64,000 nucleotides of DNA, from assembly GCF_946892675.1 (NCBI RefSeq), contig NZ_CAMPOV010000001.1, positions 2,082,033 through 2,146,032 of the forward strand. Direction: 5' to 3'. This document shows, piece after piece, positions 53,954 through 62,049 of this stretch. A program made the position numbers and the translations under genes. Each line of letters opens with the position of its first letter. The stretch's first letter is position 1. The stretch is from Arthrobacter sp. Marseille-P9274. Lineage in GTDB: Bacteria > Actinomycetota > Actinomycetes > Actinomycetales > Micrococcaceae. Under the pieces are notes generated by a model. It was not told the DNA's origin. It made no database searches and was given only the letters and a program-made list of their open reading frames with translations.

Positions 53954-55444
53954 GTGGCCCAAACTGCTGCGCAGGCCCTGTATCCGCGGCGACCCCCACA
54001 AGGACCGGTGGTAGTGATGACGTCCAATCCAGCCAACAATGGCGACGATCCCCAGGATCCGCTCTCCGAGATGTTTGCCAAGTTCTTTGGCGGCGGCGCA
54101 GAAGGCATGGATCCGGCGGAGATGGCCAAGGCTGCCGGCCTGCCCTCGGACCCGAACATGCTCGCGCAGATGTTCCAGCAGGTCCAGGCGATGATGAGCG
54201 CAGGCGGCGACGGGCCCGTCAACTGGAAGCTGGCGCACGAGAGCGCCCGCCAGGTTGCCGCTTCCGACAATGATCCCTCTATCGGCACGAACCAGTCCCG
54301 TGAGGTGGACGAGGCGCTGCGGCTTGCGGAGCTGTGGCTCGACCCGGTCACCGATTTCGAGGGAACCGGCCTCATCGGCCAGGCCTGGTCCCGGGCCGAA
54401 TGGGTCGAAGCCACGCTTGACACTTGGAAGCGCCTGACCGAGCCGGTGGCCAACAGCATCGCGTTTGCGCTGACCTCCGCCATGACCGAGCAGGTTCCCG
54501 AGGAGATGAAGGAAATGCTGGGCGGGGCCCGGTCGATGCTGCAGAACATGGGCGGCGCACTCTTCGGCATGCAGCTGGGCCAGGCCGTGGGGGCGCTGGC
54601 CAAGGATGTGGTCAGCTCCACCGACATCGGCCTGCCGCTGGCCGAGGGGAAAATGGCGCTGCTGCCGACCAACATGAAGGCCTTCGGCGAGGGGCTGGAC
54701 ATCCCCGAGTCGGAAATCCGGCTCTTCCTGGCCGTCCGCGAAGCCGCCCACGCCCGCCTCTTTATGCATGTGCCGTGGCTCGCCGGGCATCTGCTGGGCG
54801 CGATCGAGAGCTACGCGCGCGGTATCCATATCGACATGTCCCGGATCGAGGAAGTGGCCCGGGAAATCGACCCCACGAATCCCGAAAGCATGCAGAACGC
54901 GTTCTCGCAGGGTGTGTTCATGCCGCAGCGTACGCCCGAGCAGGAAGCGGCGCTGCTCAAGCTGGAAACCACGCTCGCCTTGGTGGAGGGGTGGGTGGAC
55001 GAACTCAGCGCAGCGGCCACCGCCAACCTGCCGTCCGCGGGCGCCCTGCGCGAGATGGTCCGCCGCCGCCGGGCCACCGGCGGGCCCTCGGAACATGCCT
55101 TCGCCGCACTGGTCGGTCTGGAGCTCCGGCCACGCCGTCTGCGTGATGCCGCCGCGCTGTGGGCCGCGCTGAAGGAAGAGCGGGGACTCGCCGGGCGGGA
55201 CGCCATCTGGCACCACCCCGACCTGCTGCCGACGGCCGAGGACCTGGACGATCCCGCCGGCTTCAGCTCGCGGCGCCAGCTGCTCGATGCCTCGGACGCC
55301 GAGGTGGACGAGGCGCTCCAGAAGCTGCTCTCGGGCGGCTTCGATGAACCGCAGGCCGGGAAAGATTCCGGGAGCGGCAGCGAATCCGACGACGACGGCG
55401 AACCGGGCGCCCCGGGCAAGGACCCCAAAGCGCCCGACGCTTAG
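53954..55444 (+). CDS. Zinc-dependent metalloprotease-like protein, DUF2342 (zincin-like)
   Basis: 496 residues, orthologous in position to Rv3195. Conserved points include WKLAHESARQVA, EATLDTWKRLTEPVANSIAFALTSAM, LPTNMKAFGEGLDIPESEIRLFLAVREAAHARLF and HLLGAIESYARGI. The zincin helix reads REAAH, so the first metal-binding His of HExxH is replaced by Arg; catalysis by the usual mechanism is doubtful. The GTG has AAGGAG 5 nt before it; an ATG 21 codons later is possible. The C-terminal 40 residues are acidic and disordered. Its stop overlaps that of the convergent YgjP-like gene. Confidence 0.8.
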   Translation: MAQTAAQALYPRRPPQGPVVVMTSNPANNGDDPQDPLSEMFAKFFGGGAEGMDPAEMAKAAGLPSDPNMLAQMFQQVQAMMSAGGDGPVNWKLAHESARQVAASDNDPSIGTNQSREVDEALRLAELWLDPVTDFEGTGLIGQAWSRAEWVEATLDTWKRLTEPVANSIAFALTSAMTEQVPEEMKEMLGGARSMLQNMGGALFGMQLGQAVGALAKDVVSSTDIGLPLAEGKMALLPTNMKAFGEGLDIPESEIRLFLAVREAAHARLFMHVPWLAGHLLGAIESYARGIHIDMSRIEEVAREIDPTNPESMQNAFSQGVFMPQRTPEQEAALLKLETTLALVEGWVDELSAAATANLPSAGALREMVRRRRATGGPSEHAFAALVGLELRPRRLRDAAALWAALKEERGLAGRDAIWHHPDLLPTAEDLDDPAGFSSRRQLLDASDAEVDEALQKLLSGGFDEPQAGKDSGSGSESDDDGEPGAPGKDPKAPDA

Positions 55445-56067
55445 TCCGCGTCCGCCGATCCGCCCTCGGCACCGCCGTTGTTCCTGAGGCCCTTGGCCGT
55501 GGCGAAGTCGACGCCGTGCAGGAATCCCTTGGCCCGGTCCAGATCCGGGTAGGACCGCAGCAGCCGCCAGAAGGCGGCGCTGTGGTCCGCCTCGATCAGG
55601 TGGGCCACTTCGTGCAGGATGACGTAGTCCACCACCCACACCGGCATGTCGGCCAGTTTGTCCGAGATGCGGATGGTCCTGCTCGCCGGCGTCGCCGAGC
55701 CCCACCGCCCGTTCTGGTTGGAGACCCAGCGGATGCTGCTCGGCTTAGGTGCGCCGTCGATGTACCGCTCCGAGAGGGCCACGGCCCGCGCCATCAGTTC
55801 CCCGTCACCGGCCGCGAGCCGCTTCTGGCCGGCGCTCTGGCGCGCTTCCAGCTTCGAGATCATCCGCGGCACCCATTCGCGTTCCTCGCGGGCCGTGAAA
55901 TGGCCCGGCAGCGAGACGACCATGGTGTCGCCGCTCCAGGTAGCCGACACCGTCCGCCGACGACGGTGCGAGCGCTTGATCCGCACCGGCTTGCCGTCCG
56001 CGGTGGTCCACTCCGTCCCGGCCCGGCCTGCCGCCGGGAGGGACGGACCGCTGTCTGAGTTCTGCAT
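55441..56067 (-). CDS. YgjP/M48-like metallopeptidase
   Basis: 208 residues of the YgjP/WLM zinc-peptidase group. The zinc motif is VILHEVAHLIEADHSAAFW (HExxH then a third His), preceded by the family segment RWGSATPASRTIRIS. The N-terminal part (GKPVRIKRSHRRRRTVSATW) is the usual beta hairpin with several arginines. The start is the ATG for MQNSDSG; no convincing ribosome site is visible and the open frame extends 35 codons further. It faces away from the ThiF-like gene, with 133 bp between the starts. Confidence 0.83.
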   Translation of the reverse strand: MQNSDSGPSLPAAGRAGTEWTTADGKPVRIKRSHRRRRTVSATWSGDTMVVSLPGHFTAREEREWVPRMISKLEARQSAGQKRLAAGDGELMARAVALSERYIDGAPKPSSIRWVSNQNGRWGSATPASRTIRISDKLADMPVWVVDYVILHEVAHLIEADHSAAFWRLLRSYPDLDRAKGFLHGVDFATAKGLRNNGGAEGGSADAD

Positions 56068-56200
56068 GCCATTGACGTTATCGTGCTCCGATCCCCCGCT
56101 GCACCATCCTTGTCCTCCCGGGCCGCCGGCTGTGGATAACTCCGGCGCGCCCCGGGCTGGGCGTGCCAGCATGGGAATCCCAATCCGGCAGGAGGAACTG

Positions 56201-57280
56201 ATGGCGGCCTACAGGATCAATCCGGGCCTGCGCATGGTCGAACGTGCAGACACCGTCCAGATCGGCTACGGGTCCCGCGGCATGGTGCTCAGCGGCACGG
56301 ACGACGGGGACCGCCGGTTCCTGCAGTTGCTGCGCCGCGGCCTGCTGGAGGGCGAGCTTGCGGCGGCGGCAGGCCGCTGCGGCATCAGTCCGGAACGCTG
56401 CCGTGGTCTGCTGGCCGCGCTGGAGCCTGTGCTGGTGGATTCGGCTGCACCCGGACCCGCCGGCCTGCGCGCGGACCGGCTTGCTCCCGATGTGGCCCAT
56501 TGGTCCGCCGTCTACGGGTGCGACTCGGGCGAGCTGCTCCGGCGCCGGGCCGACGCCGCGGTGCACCTGATCGGCTTGGGACGCACGGGAGGCGCAATCG
56601 CCTGCGCGCTGGCGGCGGCGGGAGTGGGCACGCTGCTGCTCGAGGACGGTGCCACCGTGGGCCCGGCCGACGTCGGATCGGGCGCCTACCGCCTGGGGGA
56701 CGTTGGACTGAACCGGGCCCAAGCGGCCCGGAAAATGATCGCGCACATCGATCCGACGGCATCGACGCACATCATGCCGAATACGACCGCCCCTGGAACG
56801 GCCGCGAGCAGGCCGCGCTTCCTGGATCTGGTGGTCTATACCGACCGGGACGTGCCATCACCCGAAGCGGCGCGGGCCTTGGCGGAGTGCGGCAATCCGC
56901 ACCTGCCGGTCCTGCTCCGCGAATGCGATGCCCTGGTGGGACCGCTGGTGGTCCCGGGCGAAACCGCCTGCCTGGACTGCGTGGACCGGCACCAGGCCGC
57001 GCAGGACCCCGACTGGAACGAGATCTCGGTGCTCCTGCGCCAAGAGGCGGCCGCCGACCTGCCGTCCGTGGACGAAGCCGCGCAGTCCGTGGCGGCGGCA
57101 GGGCTGGCTGCACTCCAGGCCCTGCTCTTCCTCGACGGCAGGAACCGGCCGGCCGCGTGGTCCGCCGTCCTGCAGCTGCGCAGCGGGGACGGAACGGTCG
57201 GCAGGCACGAGTACAGCCCCCACGACGGCTGTGTCTGCCAGCTGCAGCCAGACCTCCGTCCGTCGCGGCAGGCGTCCTAG
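56201..57280 (+). CDS. Stand-alone ThiF/E1-like adenylyltransferase-fold protein
   Basis: 359 residues. The first 95 are an alpha/beta segment with no clear family (MAAYRINPGLRMVERADTVQIGYGSRG). A Rossmann E1-like domain follows: HLIGLGRTGGAIACALAAAGVG, LLLEDGATVGPADVGSG and NRAQAARK, i.e. nucleotide loop, acidic ribose contact and conserved Arg. Four cysteines as CLDC and CVC near 245 and 346 suggest a structural zinc, as in ThiF/MoeB and the ocin_ThiF proteins of azole-peptide clusters. No YcaO, ubiquitin-like or precursor-peptide gene is adjacent. AGGAGG 5 nt before the ATG fixes the start. M. tuberculosis has a homologue in the same position. Confidence 0.78.
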   Translation: MAAYRINPGLRMVERADTVQIGYGSRGMVLSGTDDGDRRFLQLLRRGLLEGELAAAAGRCGISPERCRGLLAALEPVLVDSAAPGPAGLRADRLAPDVAHWSAVYGCDSGELLRRRADAAVHLIGLGRTGGAIACALAAAGVGTLLLEDGATVGPADVGSGAYRLGDVGLNRAQAARKMIAHIDPTASTHIMPNTTAPGTAASRPRFLDLVVYTDRDVPSPEAARALAECGNPHLPVLLRECDALVGPLVVPGETACLDCVDRHQAAQDPDWNEISVLLRQEAAADLPSVDEAAQSVAAAGLAALQALLFLDGRNRPAAWSAVLQLRSGDGTVGRHEYSPHDGCVCQLQPDLRPSRQAS

Positions 57281-59400
57281 TTCCCCGCCAGGATGCGCAG
57301 CACGTCTTCGCCGTAGCGCTCCAGCTTGGTCCGGCCCACGCCGGCCAGGCGTGAGAGCTCCTGCAAGGACTGGGGGCGTGCCTCCGCGATGGCGGTCAGG
57401 GTGGCGTCGGTAAAGATCACGAAGGCCGGCATGGCCGTTTCCTGGGCCACGTCCTTGCGCCACTCCCGCAGCGCCTCGAACGTCGCTTCCTCGTACGTGG
57501 GCGGGCAGTTGTCGCACCGCCCGACCTTGCGCTCGGCTCCGCTGGCCAGCAGGGTACCGCACACCCGGCACTTCGCGGGGGCAGCCCGCTTCTTCCGGGT
57601 GGCGCCGGTGACCGGCCGTGCAGGAGCGGACGACGACGACCGCGGGCGGAGGCCGTCCAGGAAGCGCGAGGGCCGGCGATGCGCCCGGCCTCCCGGCGTC
57701 CGGGCCAGCGACCAGGACAGTGCCAGATGCTGGCGTGCGCGGGTAATGCCGACGTAGAGCAGCCGGCGTTCCTCGTCCACACCGTCCTCAGTGTCGGCAA
57801 AGGAGATCGGCATCAGCCCTTCGCTCAGGCCGACCAGGAAGACCGCCTCCCATTCCAGCCCCTTGGCCGAGTGCAGGGACGCCAGGGTGACGCCCTGGAC
57901 GGTCGGCGCATGCTGGGACGCGGCGCGTTCCTCCAGCTCCATTACCAGGTCGTGCAGGGTGAAGACCCCGCCCGCGGCCTCGCCGCGAGCGGCGTTGAGT
58001 TCGTCCGCGAGCGCGACCAGCGCGGCCAAGGATTCCCAGCGCTCACGCACCGCACCCCCGGACTGGGGCGCCTCGTCGGTGTAGCCGAGGTTGCCAAGCA
58101 CGTCACGGACCAGCTGGGGCACCGGGTCCGTGCCGGCTGCCCGGGCGCTCGCCCGCAGCTGGAGCATCGCGTCGCGGACCTCGCGGCGGGCGAAGAACCG
58201 CTCGGCTCCGCGCAGCTGGTAACCGATGCCTGCGCCGGCCAGGGCCTGCTCGTAGGCTTCGGACTGGCCGTTGGTCCGGTACAGCACGGCGATCTCGCTG
58301 GCCGGCATGCCGTCCGCCAGCAGGGTCTTGATCCGCGCGGCGACCTGCGCCGCCTCCGCCTCGTCGTCGGGACACTCGTTGAAGGACGGTTCCGGTCCGG
58401 CGGCACGCTGCGCAATGAGCTCCAGCGGCTCCGGCCAAGGGTCGTTGCCGCCCCGGCGCGGATGCCTGGTGCGTTCGGTCAGCAGCGAGTTGGCAAGATG
58501 CACCACCTGCGGCGTCGACCGGTAGTCCCGCACTAGCTTGACCACCTGGGCGGACGGGAACTTCCGCGTGAACTCGAGCAGATGGCGGGAGGTGGCGCCG
58601 GTGAAGGAGTAAATGGTCTGGCTCGCGTCCCCGACGACGCACAGTTCCTGGCGCTCTCCGAGCCAGAGGTCCAGCATCCGCTGCTGCAGCGGCGACACGT
58701 CCTGGTACTCGTCGACCACGAAATGGCGGTACTGATTGCGGACCTCGGCGGCTATCCGCGCATCCTCCTGCAGGATGCCGACGGTGATCAGCAGCACATC
58801 CTCGAAGTCGATGATGTTGCGGTCCGTCTTGACGTCCTCGTAGGCCTGGAAGAGCCGGGCGACGGTCGTCAGGTCGAATCCGGCGGGTTCCACCCGACCG
58901 GCCGCCGCGCGCACGTAGCCGTCCGGCGTCAGCATGGACACCTTGGCCCACTCGATTTCCGAGGCGAGGTCGCGTATGGCGGCCCGGTCGGCGGACAGCC
59001 GGAGCCGGCGTGTAGCCTCGGCAATGACCTGGGCCTTGTGGTCCAGCAGCGCCGGCAGCTGTCCTCCGACCGCCTGCGGCCAGAAGTACTGGAGCTGGCG
59101 CAGCGCCGCGGCGTGGAAGGTGCGGGCCTGGACACCGCCCGCACCGAGGTCGCGCAGGCGGGAACGCATCTCCGCGGCGGCGCGCGCGGTGAAAGTGACG
59201 GCCAGGACCTGCTGCGGTTTGTACACGCCCGAGTGCACGCCGTACGCAATGCGGTGGGTGATGGCCCGGGTCTTGCCCGTGCCGGCGCCCGCCAGCACGC
59301 ACATCGGGCCGGTCAGCGTCGAGGCGACCGTGCGCTGTTCGTCGTCGAGTCCGCCCAGGATCCTCTCCTCCAGGCCGGCGGCCATGCCCGGCAGCGCCAC
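57277..59400 (-). CDS. uvrD2: ATP-dependent DNA helicase UvrD2 with C4 zinc motif and HRDC domain
   Basis: 707 residues, SF1A helicase. Q motif LDDEQRTV, Walker A AGAGTGKT, Walker B VVDEYQDVSPLQQ, GDASQTIYSFTGA, VQGVTLASLHSAKGLEW and LLYVGITRAR are in order. After the helicase core comes a tetracysteine module (CRVCG ... CDNC), then an HRDC domain from about 625 to the end. This matches mycobacterial UvrD2, an essential 3'-5' helicase. The GTG at 59400 has AAGGA 8 nt before it and lies 2 nt after the nudC stop, so nudC-uvrD2 is an operon. Confidence 0.95.
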   Translation of the reverse strand: MALPGMAAGLEERILGGLDDEQRTVASTLTGPMCVLAGAGTGKTRAITHRIAYGVHSGVYKPQQVLAVTFTARAAAEMRSRLRDLGAGGVQARTFHAAALRQLQYFWPQAVGGQLPALLDHKAQVIAEATRRLRLSADRAAIRDLASEIEWAKVSMLTPDGYVRAAAGRVEPAGFDLTTVARLFQAYEDVKTDRNIIDFEDVLLITVGILQEDARIAAEVRNQYRHFVVDEYQDVSPLQQRMLDLWLGERQELCVVGDASQTIYSFTGATSRHLLEFTRKFPSAQVVKLVRDYRSTPQVVHLANSLLTERTRHPRRGGNDPWPEPLELIAQRAAGPEPSFNECPDDEAEAAQVAARIKTLLADGMPASEIAVLYRTNGQSEAYEQALAGAGIGYQLRGAERFFARREVRDAMLQLRASARAAGTDPVPQLVRDVLGNLGYTDEAPQSGGAVRERWESLAALVALADELNAARGEAAGGVFTLHDLVMELEERAASQHAPTVQGVTLASLHSAKGLEWEAVFLVGLSEGLMPISFADTEDGVDEERRLLYVGITRARQHLALSWSLARTPGGRAHRRPSRFLDGLRPRSSSSAPARPVTGATRKKRAAPAKCRVCGTLLASGAERKVGRCDNCPPTYEEATFEALREWRKDVAQETAMPAFVIFTDATLTAIAEARPQSLQELSRLAGVGRTKLERYGEDVLRILAGN

Positions 59401-59402
59401 GC

Positions 59403-60353
59403 TCAGCGTCCTTCCTTCGGCTCGGGCAGCGGACCGCCGTACCAGCGCTCGATCAGGGCACGCGCGATGGAGATGCCGCCGGCCACCTGGACCTGGCCGC
59501 TCTCGATCGCGGACGCCAGCTCGACGCGGGTGAACCACCGGACGTCCAGGATCTCCACCCCGTCCGGCCGGGTTTCCGTACCCGTAGCGGTCGCCGTGAA
59601 CCCCAGCATCAGGGAGGACGGGAAGGGCCACGGCTGCGAACCAAGGTACTGCGGGGAGCGGACGACGATGCCGGACTCCTCTTCGACCTCGCGGATCACG
59701 GCCGCCTCGAGCGATTCGCCCGGTTCGACGAAACCGGCGAGTGTCGAATACCGCCCGGCCGGCCACGCCGCGGAATGGCCCAGCAGCAGGCGGTCCTGCT
59801 CGTCCACCACGGAGACGATGATCGCCGGGTCCGTGCGCGGGTAGTGTTCGCTGCCATCCTCGGGGCACCGCCGAACCCACCCGCCGGACTCGATTTCGGT
59901 GGGGGCGCCGCAGCGCGGGCAGTGCGTATGGGTGGCGTGCCAGTTGGAGACCGCCGCGGCCTCGACGAAGAGACCCGCATCCTGGACCGAAAGCGTGGTG
60001 GCCACGTCGCGGAGCCCCAGCCACTCGCCGTCGTACGTTCCCTGGTCCTGCGGCGCCACGGCTTCCAGGACGATGTCCGTGCCGGCGGGCACCTCCGAGC
60101 CCTCCTCTGCGCGGCCCAGGTAGATCGAGGCCGGGGGCAGCACACGTTCAGCGGAGGGCAGCAGCACGATCTTCCCGTCCCGAATCAGGGTCTTGCCGGC
60201 GGACATGAGCATCACCGCAGTGCTCTCCGCACCCCCGATCTTGTCCAGGAGGCCGGGGTCGCTGCGCCGCTCGCAGCCGCGGTCCATGGTGCTCTGGGCG
60301 AGGGTCAGCCCGCCCAACGGCGGAAATCCGGCTTCATGCGTCGCGGTGCTCAT
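59403..60353 (-). CDS. nudC: NAD(H) pyrophosphatase / mRNA de-NADding enzyme NudC
   Basis: 316 residues. The Nudix box GFVEPGESLEAAVIREVEEESGI is complete, followed by the NudC signature SQPWPFPSSL. The zinc ribbon is partial: CPRC is present but the second half reads RRCPEDG, with one cysteine, as in mycobacterial NudC. NudC cleaves NADH and NAD(P) and removes NAD caps from RNA. The ATG giving MSTATHE is used; a run of GAGGG lies immediately before it and an open frame extends 148 codons upstream without support. It is divergent from the phosphotransferase gene across 169 bp. Confidence 0.92.
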   Translation of the reverse strand: MSTATHEAGFPPLGGLTLAQSTMDRGCERRSDPGLLDKIGGAESTAVMLMSAGKTLIRDGKIVLLPSAERVLPPASIYLGRAEEGSEVPAGTDIVLEAVAPQDQGTYDGEWLGLRDVATTLSVQDAGLFVEAAAVSNWHATHTHCPRCGAPTEIESGGWVRRCPEDGSEHYPRTDPAIIVSVVDEQDRLLLGHSAAWPAGRYSTLAGFVEPGESLEAAVIREVEEESGIVVRSPQYLGSQPWPFPSSLMLGFTATATGTETRPDGVEILDVRWFTRVELASAIESGQVQVAGGISIARALIERWYGGPLPEPKEGR

Positions 60354-60522
60354 ACCCTCTACCGTACTAAGAGCGGAGCCGCGGCCGATATTCGTGCCGG
60401 TCGCTTGGGGAGAAACGGCACCGCCCTCCTCCTCTCGTGCGCACGGTCTGCGACTCGCCGCCGGGACCGCCCCACTGCGGCTCGCTTCTGCCTTTACGGT
60501 GGAAGATGTGAGAAGGACACCT

Positions 60523-62049
60523 ATGGAACTGGCTGCTTTGGCCAGCGCGGCCGTGCCCGGGCTTTCCCCCGCCGGGGTAGTGAGTGCACCCGATGACGCG
60601 GCAGATTTCACTTCGGCCGTGGTAATCGACGACGCCGGAAAGCAGTGGCGGGTCCGCTCACCGAAGCATGCGGAGGCGAGCATGCGGCTGGAGACCGAGC
60701 TGCTGGTCCTGCGCTCCTTCTCGCCCGGCATTCGCGCCGAGCTCTCCTTCCAGGTTCCCTCCATCGCCGGCACGGTGCAGCGCGGTGAACTGCGCACCTT
60801 TGTCTACAACCACGTTCCCGGGACGACGCTGGACCTTGAGGCTCTGGTCGCCGAGGGCGGCGGGCTCCCGATGGAGATCGGCCGGGCGATGGCGGGGATC
60901 CATGACCTGCCGCAGTCAATGGTGGACCGCGCCGACCTGCCCAGCTACACGGCGGACGAATTCCGTACCCGGCGGCTAAACGAGCTGGACCAGGCGGCGA
61001 CCACCGGCAAGATTCCTTCGGCTCTGCTGCGCCGCTGGGAGCATGCGCTCGAAGACGTCACGCTATGGAAGTTCAATCCATGCGTGGTGCACGGTGACCT
61101 GCACGAAGACAACCTCCAGATTTCCGAGGGGCTGGTCACGTCCGTAACGGGCTGGACGGATCTGCGGATCGGGGACCCGGCGGACGACTTCGCCTGGCTG
61201 ATCGCCGTCCACGAGCAGTCCTTCGCGGACGTGGTCCTCGAGACGTACAACAAGTACCGCACGGAAGCCGTGGATCCGCATCTGATGCGCCGCGCTGCCC
61301 TGGCTGCCGAATTCGCGCTGGCCCAGTGGCTGGTGCGCGGAGTGGCTGCCGACGATCCGGACATGATCGCCGAGGCCGAGGAGATGCTGAAGGAACTCGA
61401 GGCCGACATCCGCGAGTACGGCGGCCAGCCGATCAGCGTGGAACTGCCCCCTGCACCGGTCGTCGTGTCGCCGGTGCCGGCCACTGCCCGGCCGGCCGCG
61501 CCCGGGACGGGCGGGCTGCCGGCTCCCCCGGCGGCGCGTCCCGGAGCCGGACAGGCCGCCGACGGCCGTTCCGGCGAAAACGGCTCGTCGGACGACGGGG
61601 ATGCAACAAATCCGCACGACGTGGGTGGCGGGGCCTCCGTCGTCCTGATCCGCGACGCCGCCGGCGACCGCGGATCCCGGCCGCCGGTAGTTGTCGGCGG
61701 CGCGGCCGGCAGCGGCCCGGACGGCTCCGTCGTTGTGGTCGAGGGCGCCGTCGCCGCGGCCTCCACCCCCGCGGACGTCGACGACTCCGGCCGGGACAGC
61801 GCCGGGCGTGAAGGTGCTGAGCGGGACGGTGCCGGGCGGGACGGTGCCGCCGGCGGAGCCGCCGAAGCCGAAGCCGGGCCCGGGGCCAGCGAGCCCGCCG
61901 CCGACGGCGACGAATCCGGCCGGCCAACCCCCATCGCCATGAAAGCCCCTGATCCGGAGGCGGCAGCACCGCGCGGCACGCCTCCGAAGGGGGGCCCGGA
62001 GGCGCCGACCACGGCGATTCCCATCATCGAGCCGCGTCCCCGCACCTGA
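60523..62049 (+). CDS. Aminoglycoside/macrolide-phosphotransferase-fold kinase with a long disordered tail
   Basis: 508 residues. Residues 1-300 are an APH-type kinase: the ATP-binding N-lobe (RVRSPKHAEASMRLETELLVLRSF), HGDLHEDNL (catalytic Asp and Asn), and the metal-binding DLRIGDPADDFAW. The remaining 200 are low complexity, rich in Ala, Gly, Pro, Asp and Glu with short repeats such as GAGRDGA. The kinase part resembles macrolide 2'-phosphotransferases, but resistance is not shown and such names are often loose. AGAAGGA 5-6 nt before the ATG fixes the start. Its stop abuts that of the convergent adnB without a gap. Confidence 0.82.
   Translation: MELAALASAAVPGLSPAGVVSAPDDAADFTSAVVIDDAGKQWRVRSPKHAEASMRLETELLVLRSFSPGIRAELSFQVPSIAGTVQRGELRTFVYNHVPGTTLDLEALVAEGGGLPMEIGRAMAGIHDLPQSMVDRADLPSYTADEFRTRRLNELDQAATTGKIPSALLRRWEHALEDVTLWKFNPCVVHGDLHEDNLQISEGLVTSVTGWTDLRIGDPADDFAWLIAVHEQSFADVVLETYNKYRTEAVDPHLMRRAALAAEFALAQWLVRGVAADDPDMIAEAEEMLKELEADIREYGGQPISVELPPAPVVVSPVPATARPAAPGTGGLPAPPAARPGAGQAADGRSGENGSSDDGDATNPHDVGGGASVVLIRDAAGDRGSRPPVVVGGAAGSGPDGSVVVVEGAVAAASTPADVDDSGRDSAGREGAERDGAGRDGAAGGAAEAEAGPGASEPAADGDESGRPTPIAMKAPDPEAAAPRGTPPKGGPEAPTTAIPIIEPRPRT

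Noticed and set aside
49449-55444. Possible second RNA gene beside tRNA-fMet
   Set aside because: No other cloverleaf, rRNA or conserved ncRNA fold was found on reading the surrounding gaps.
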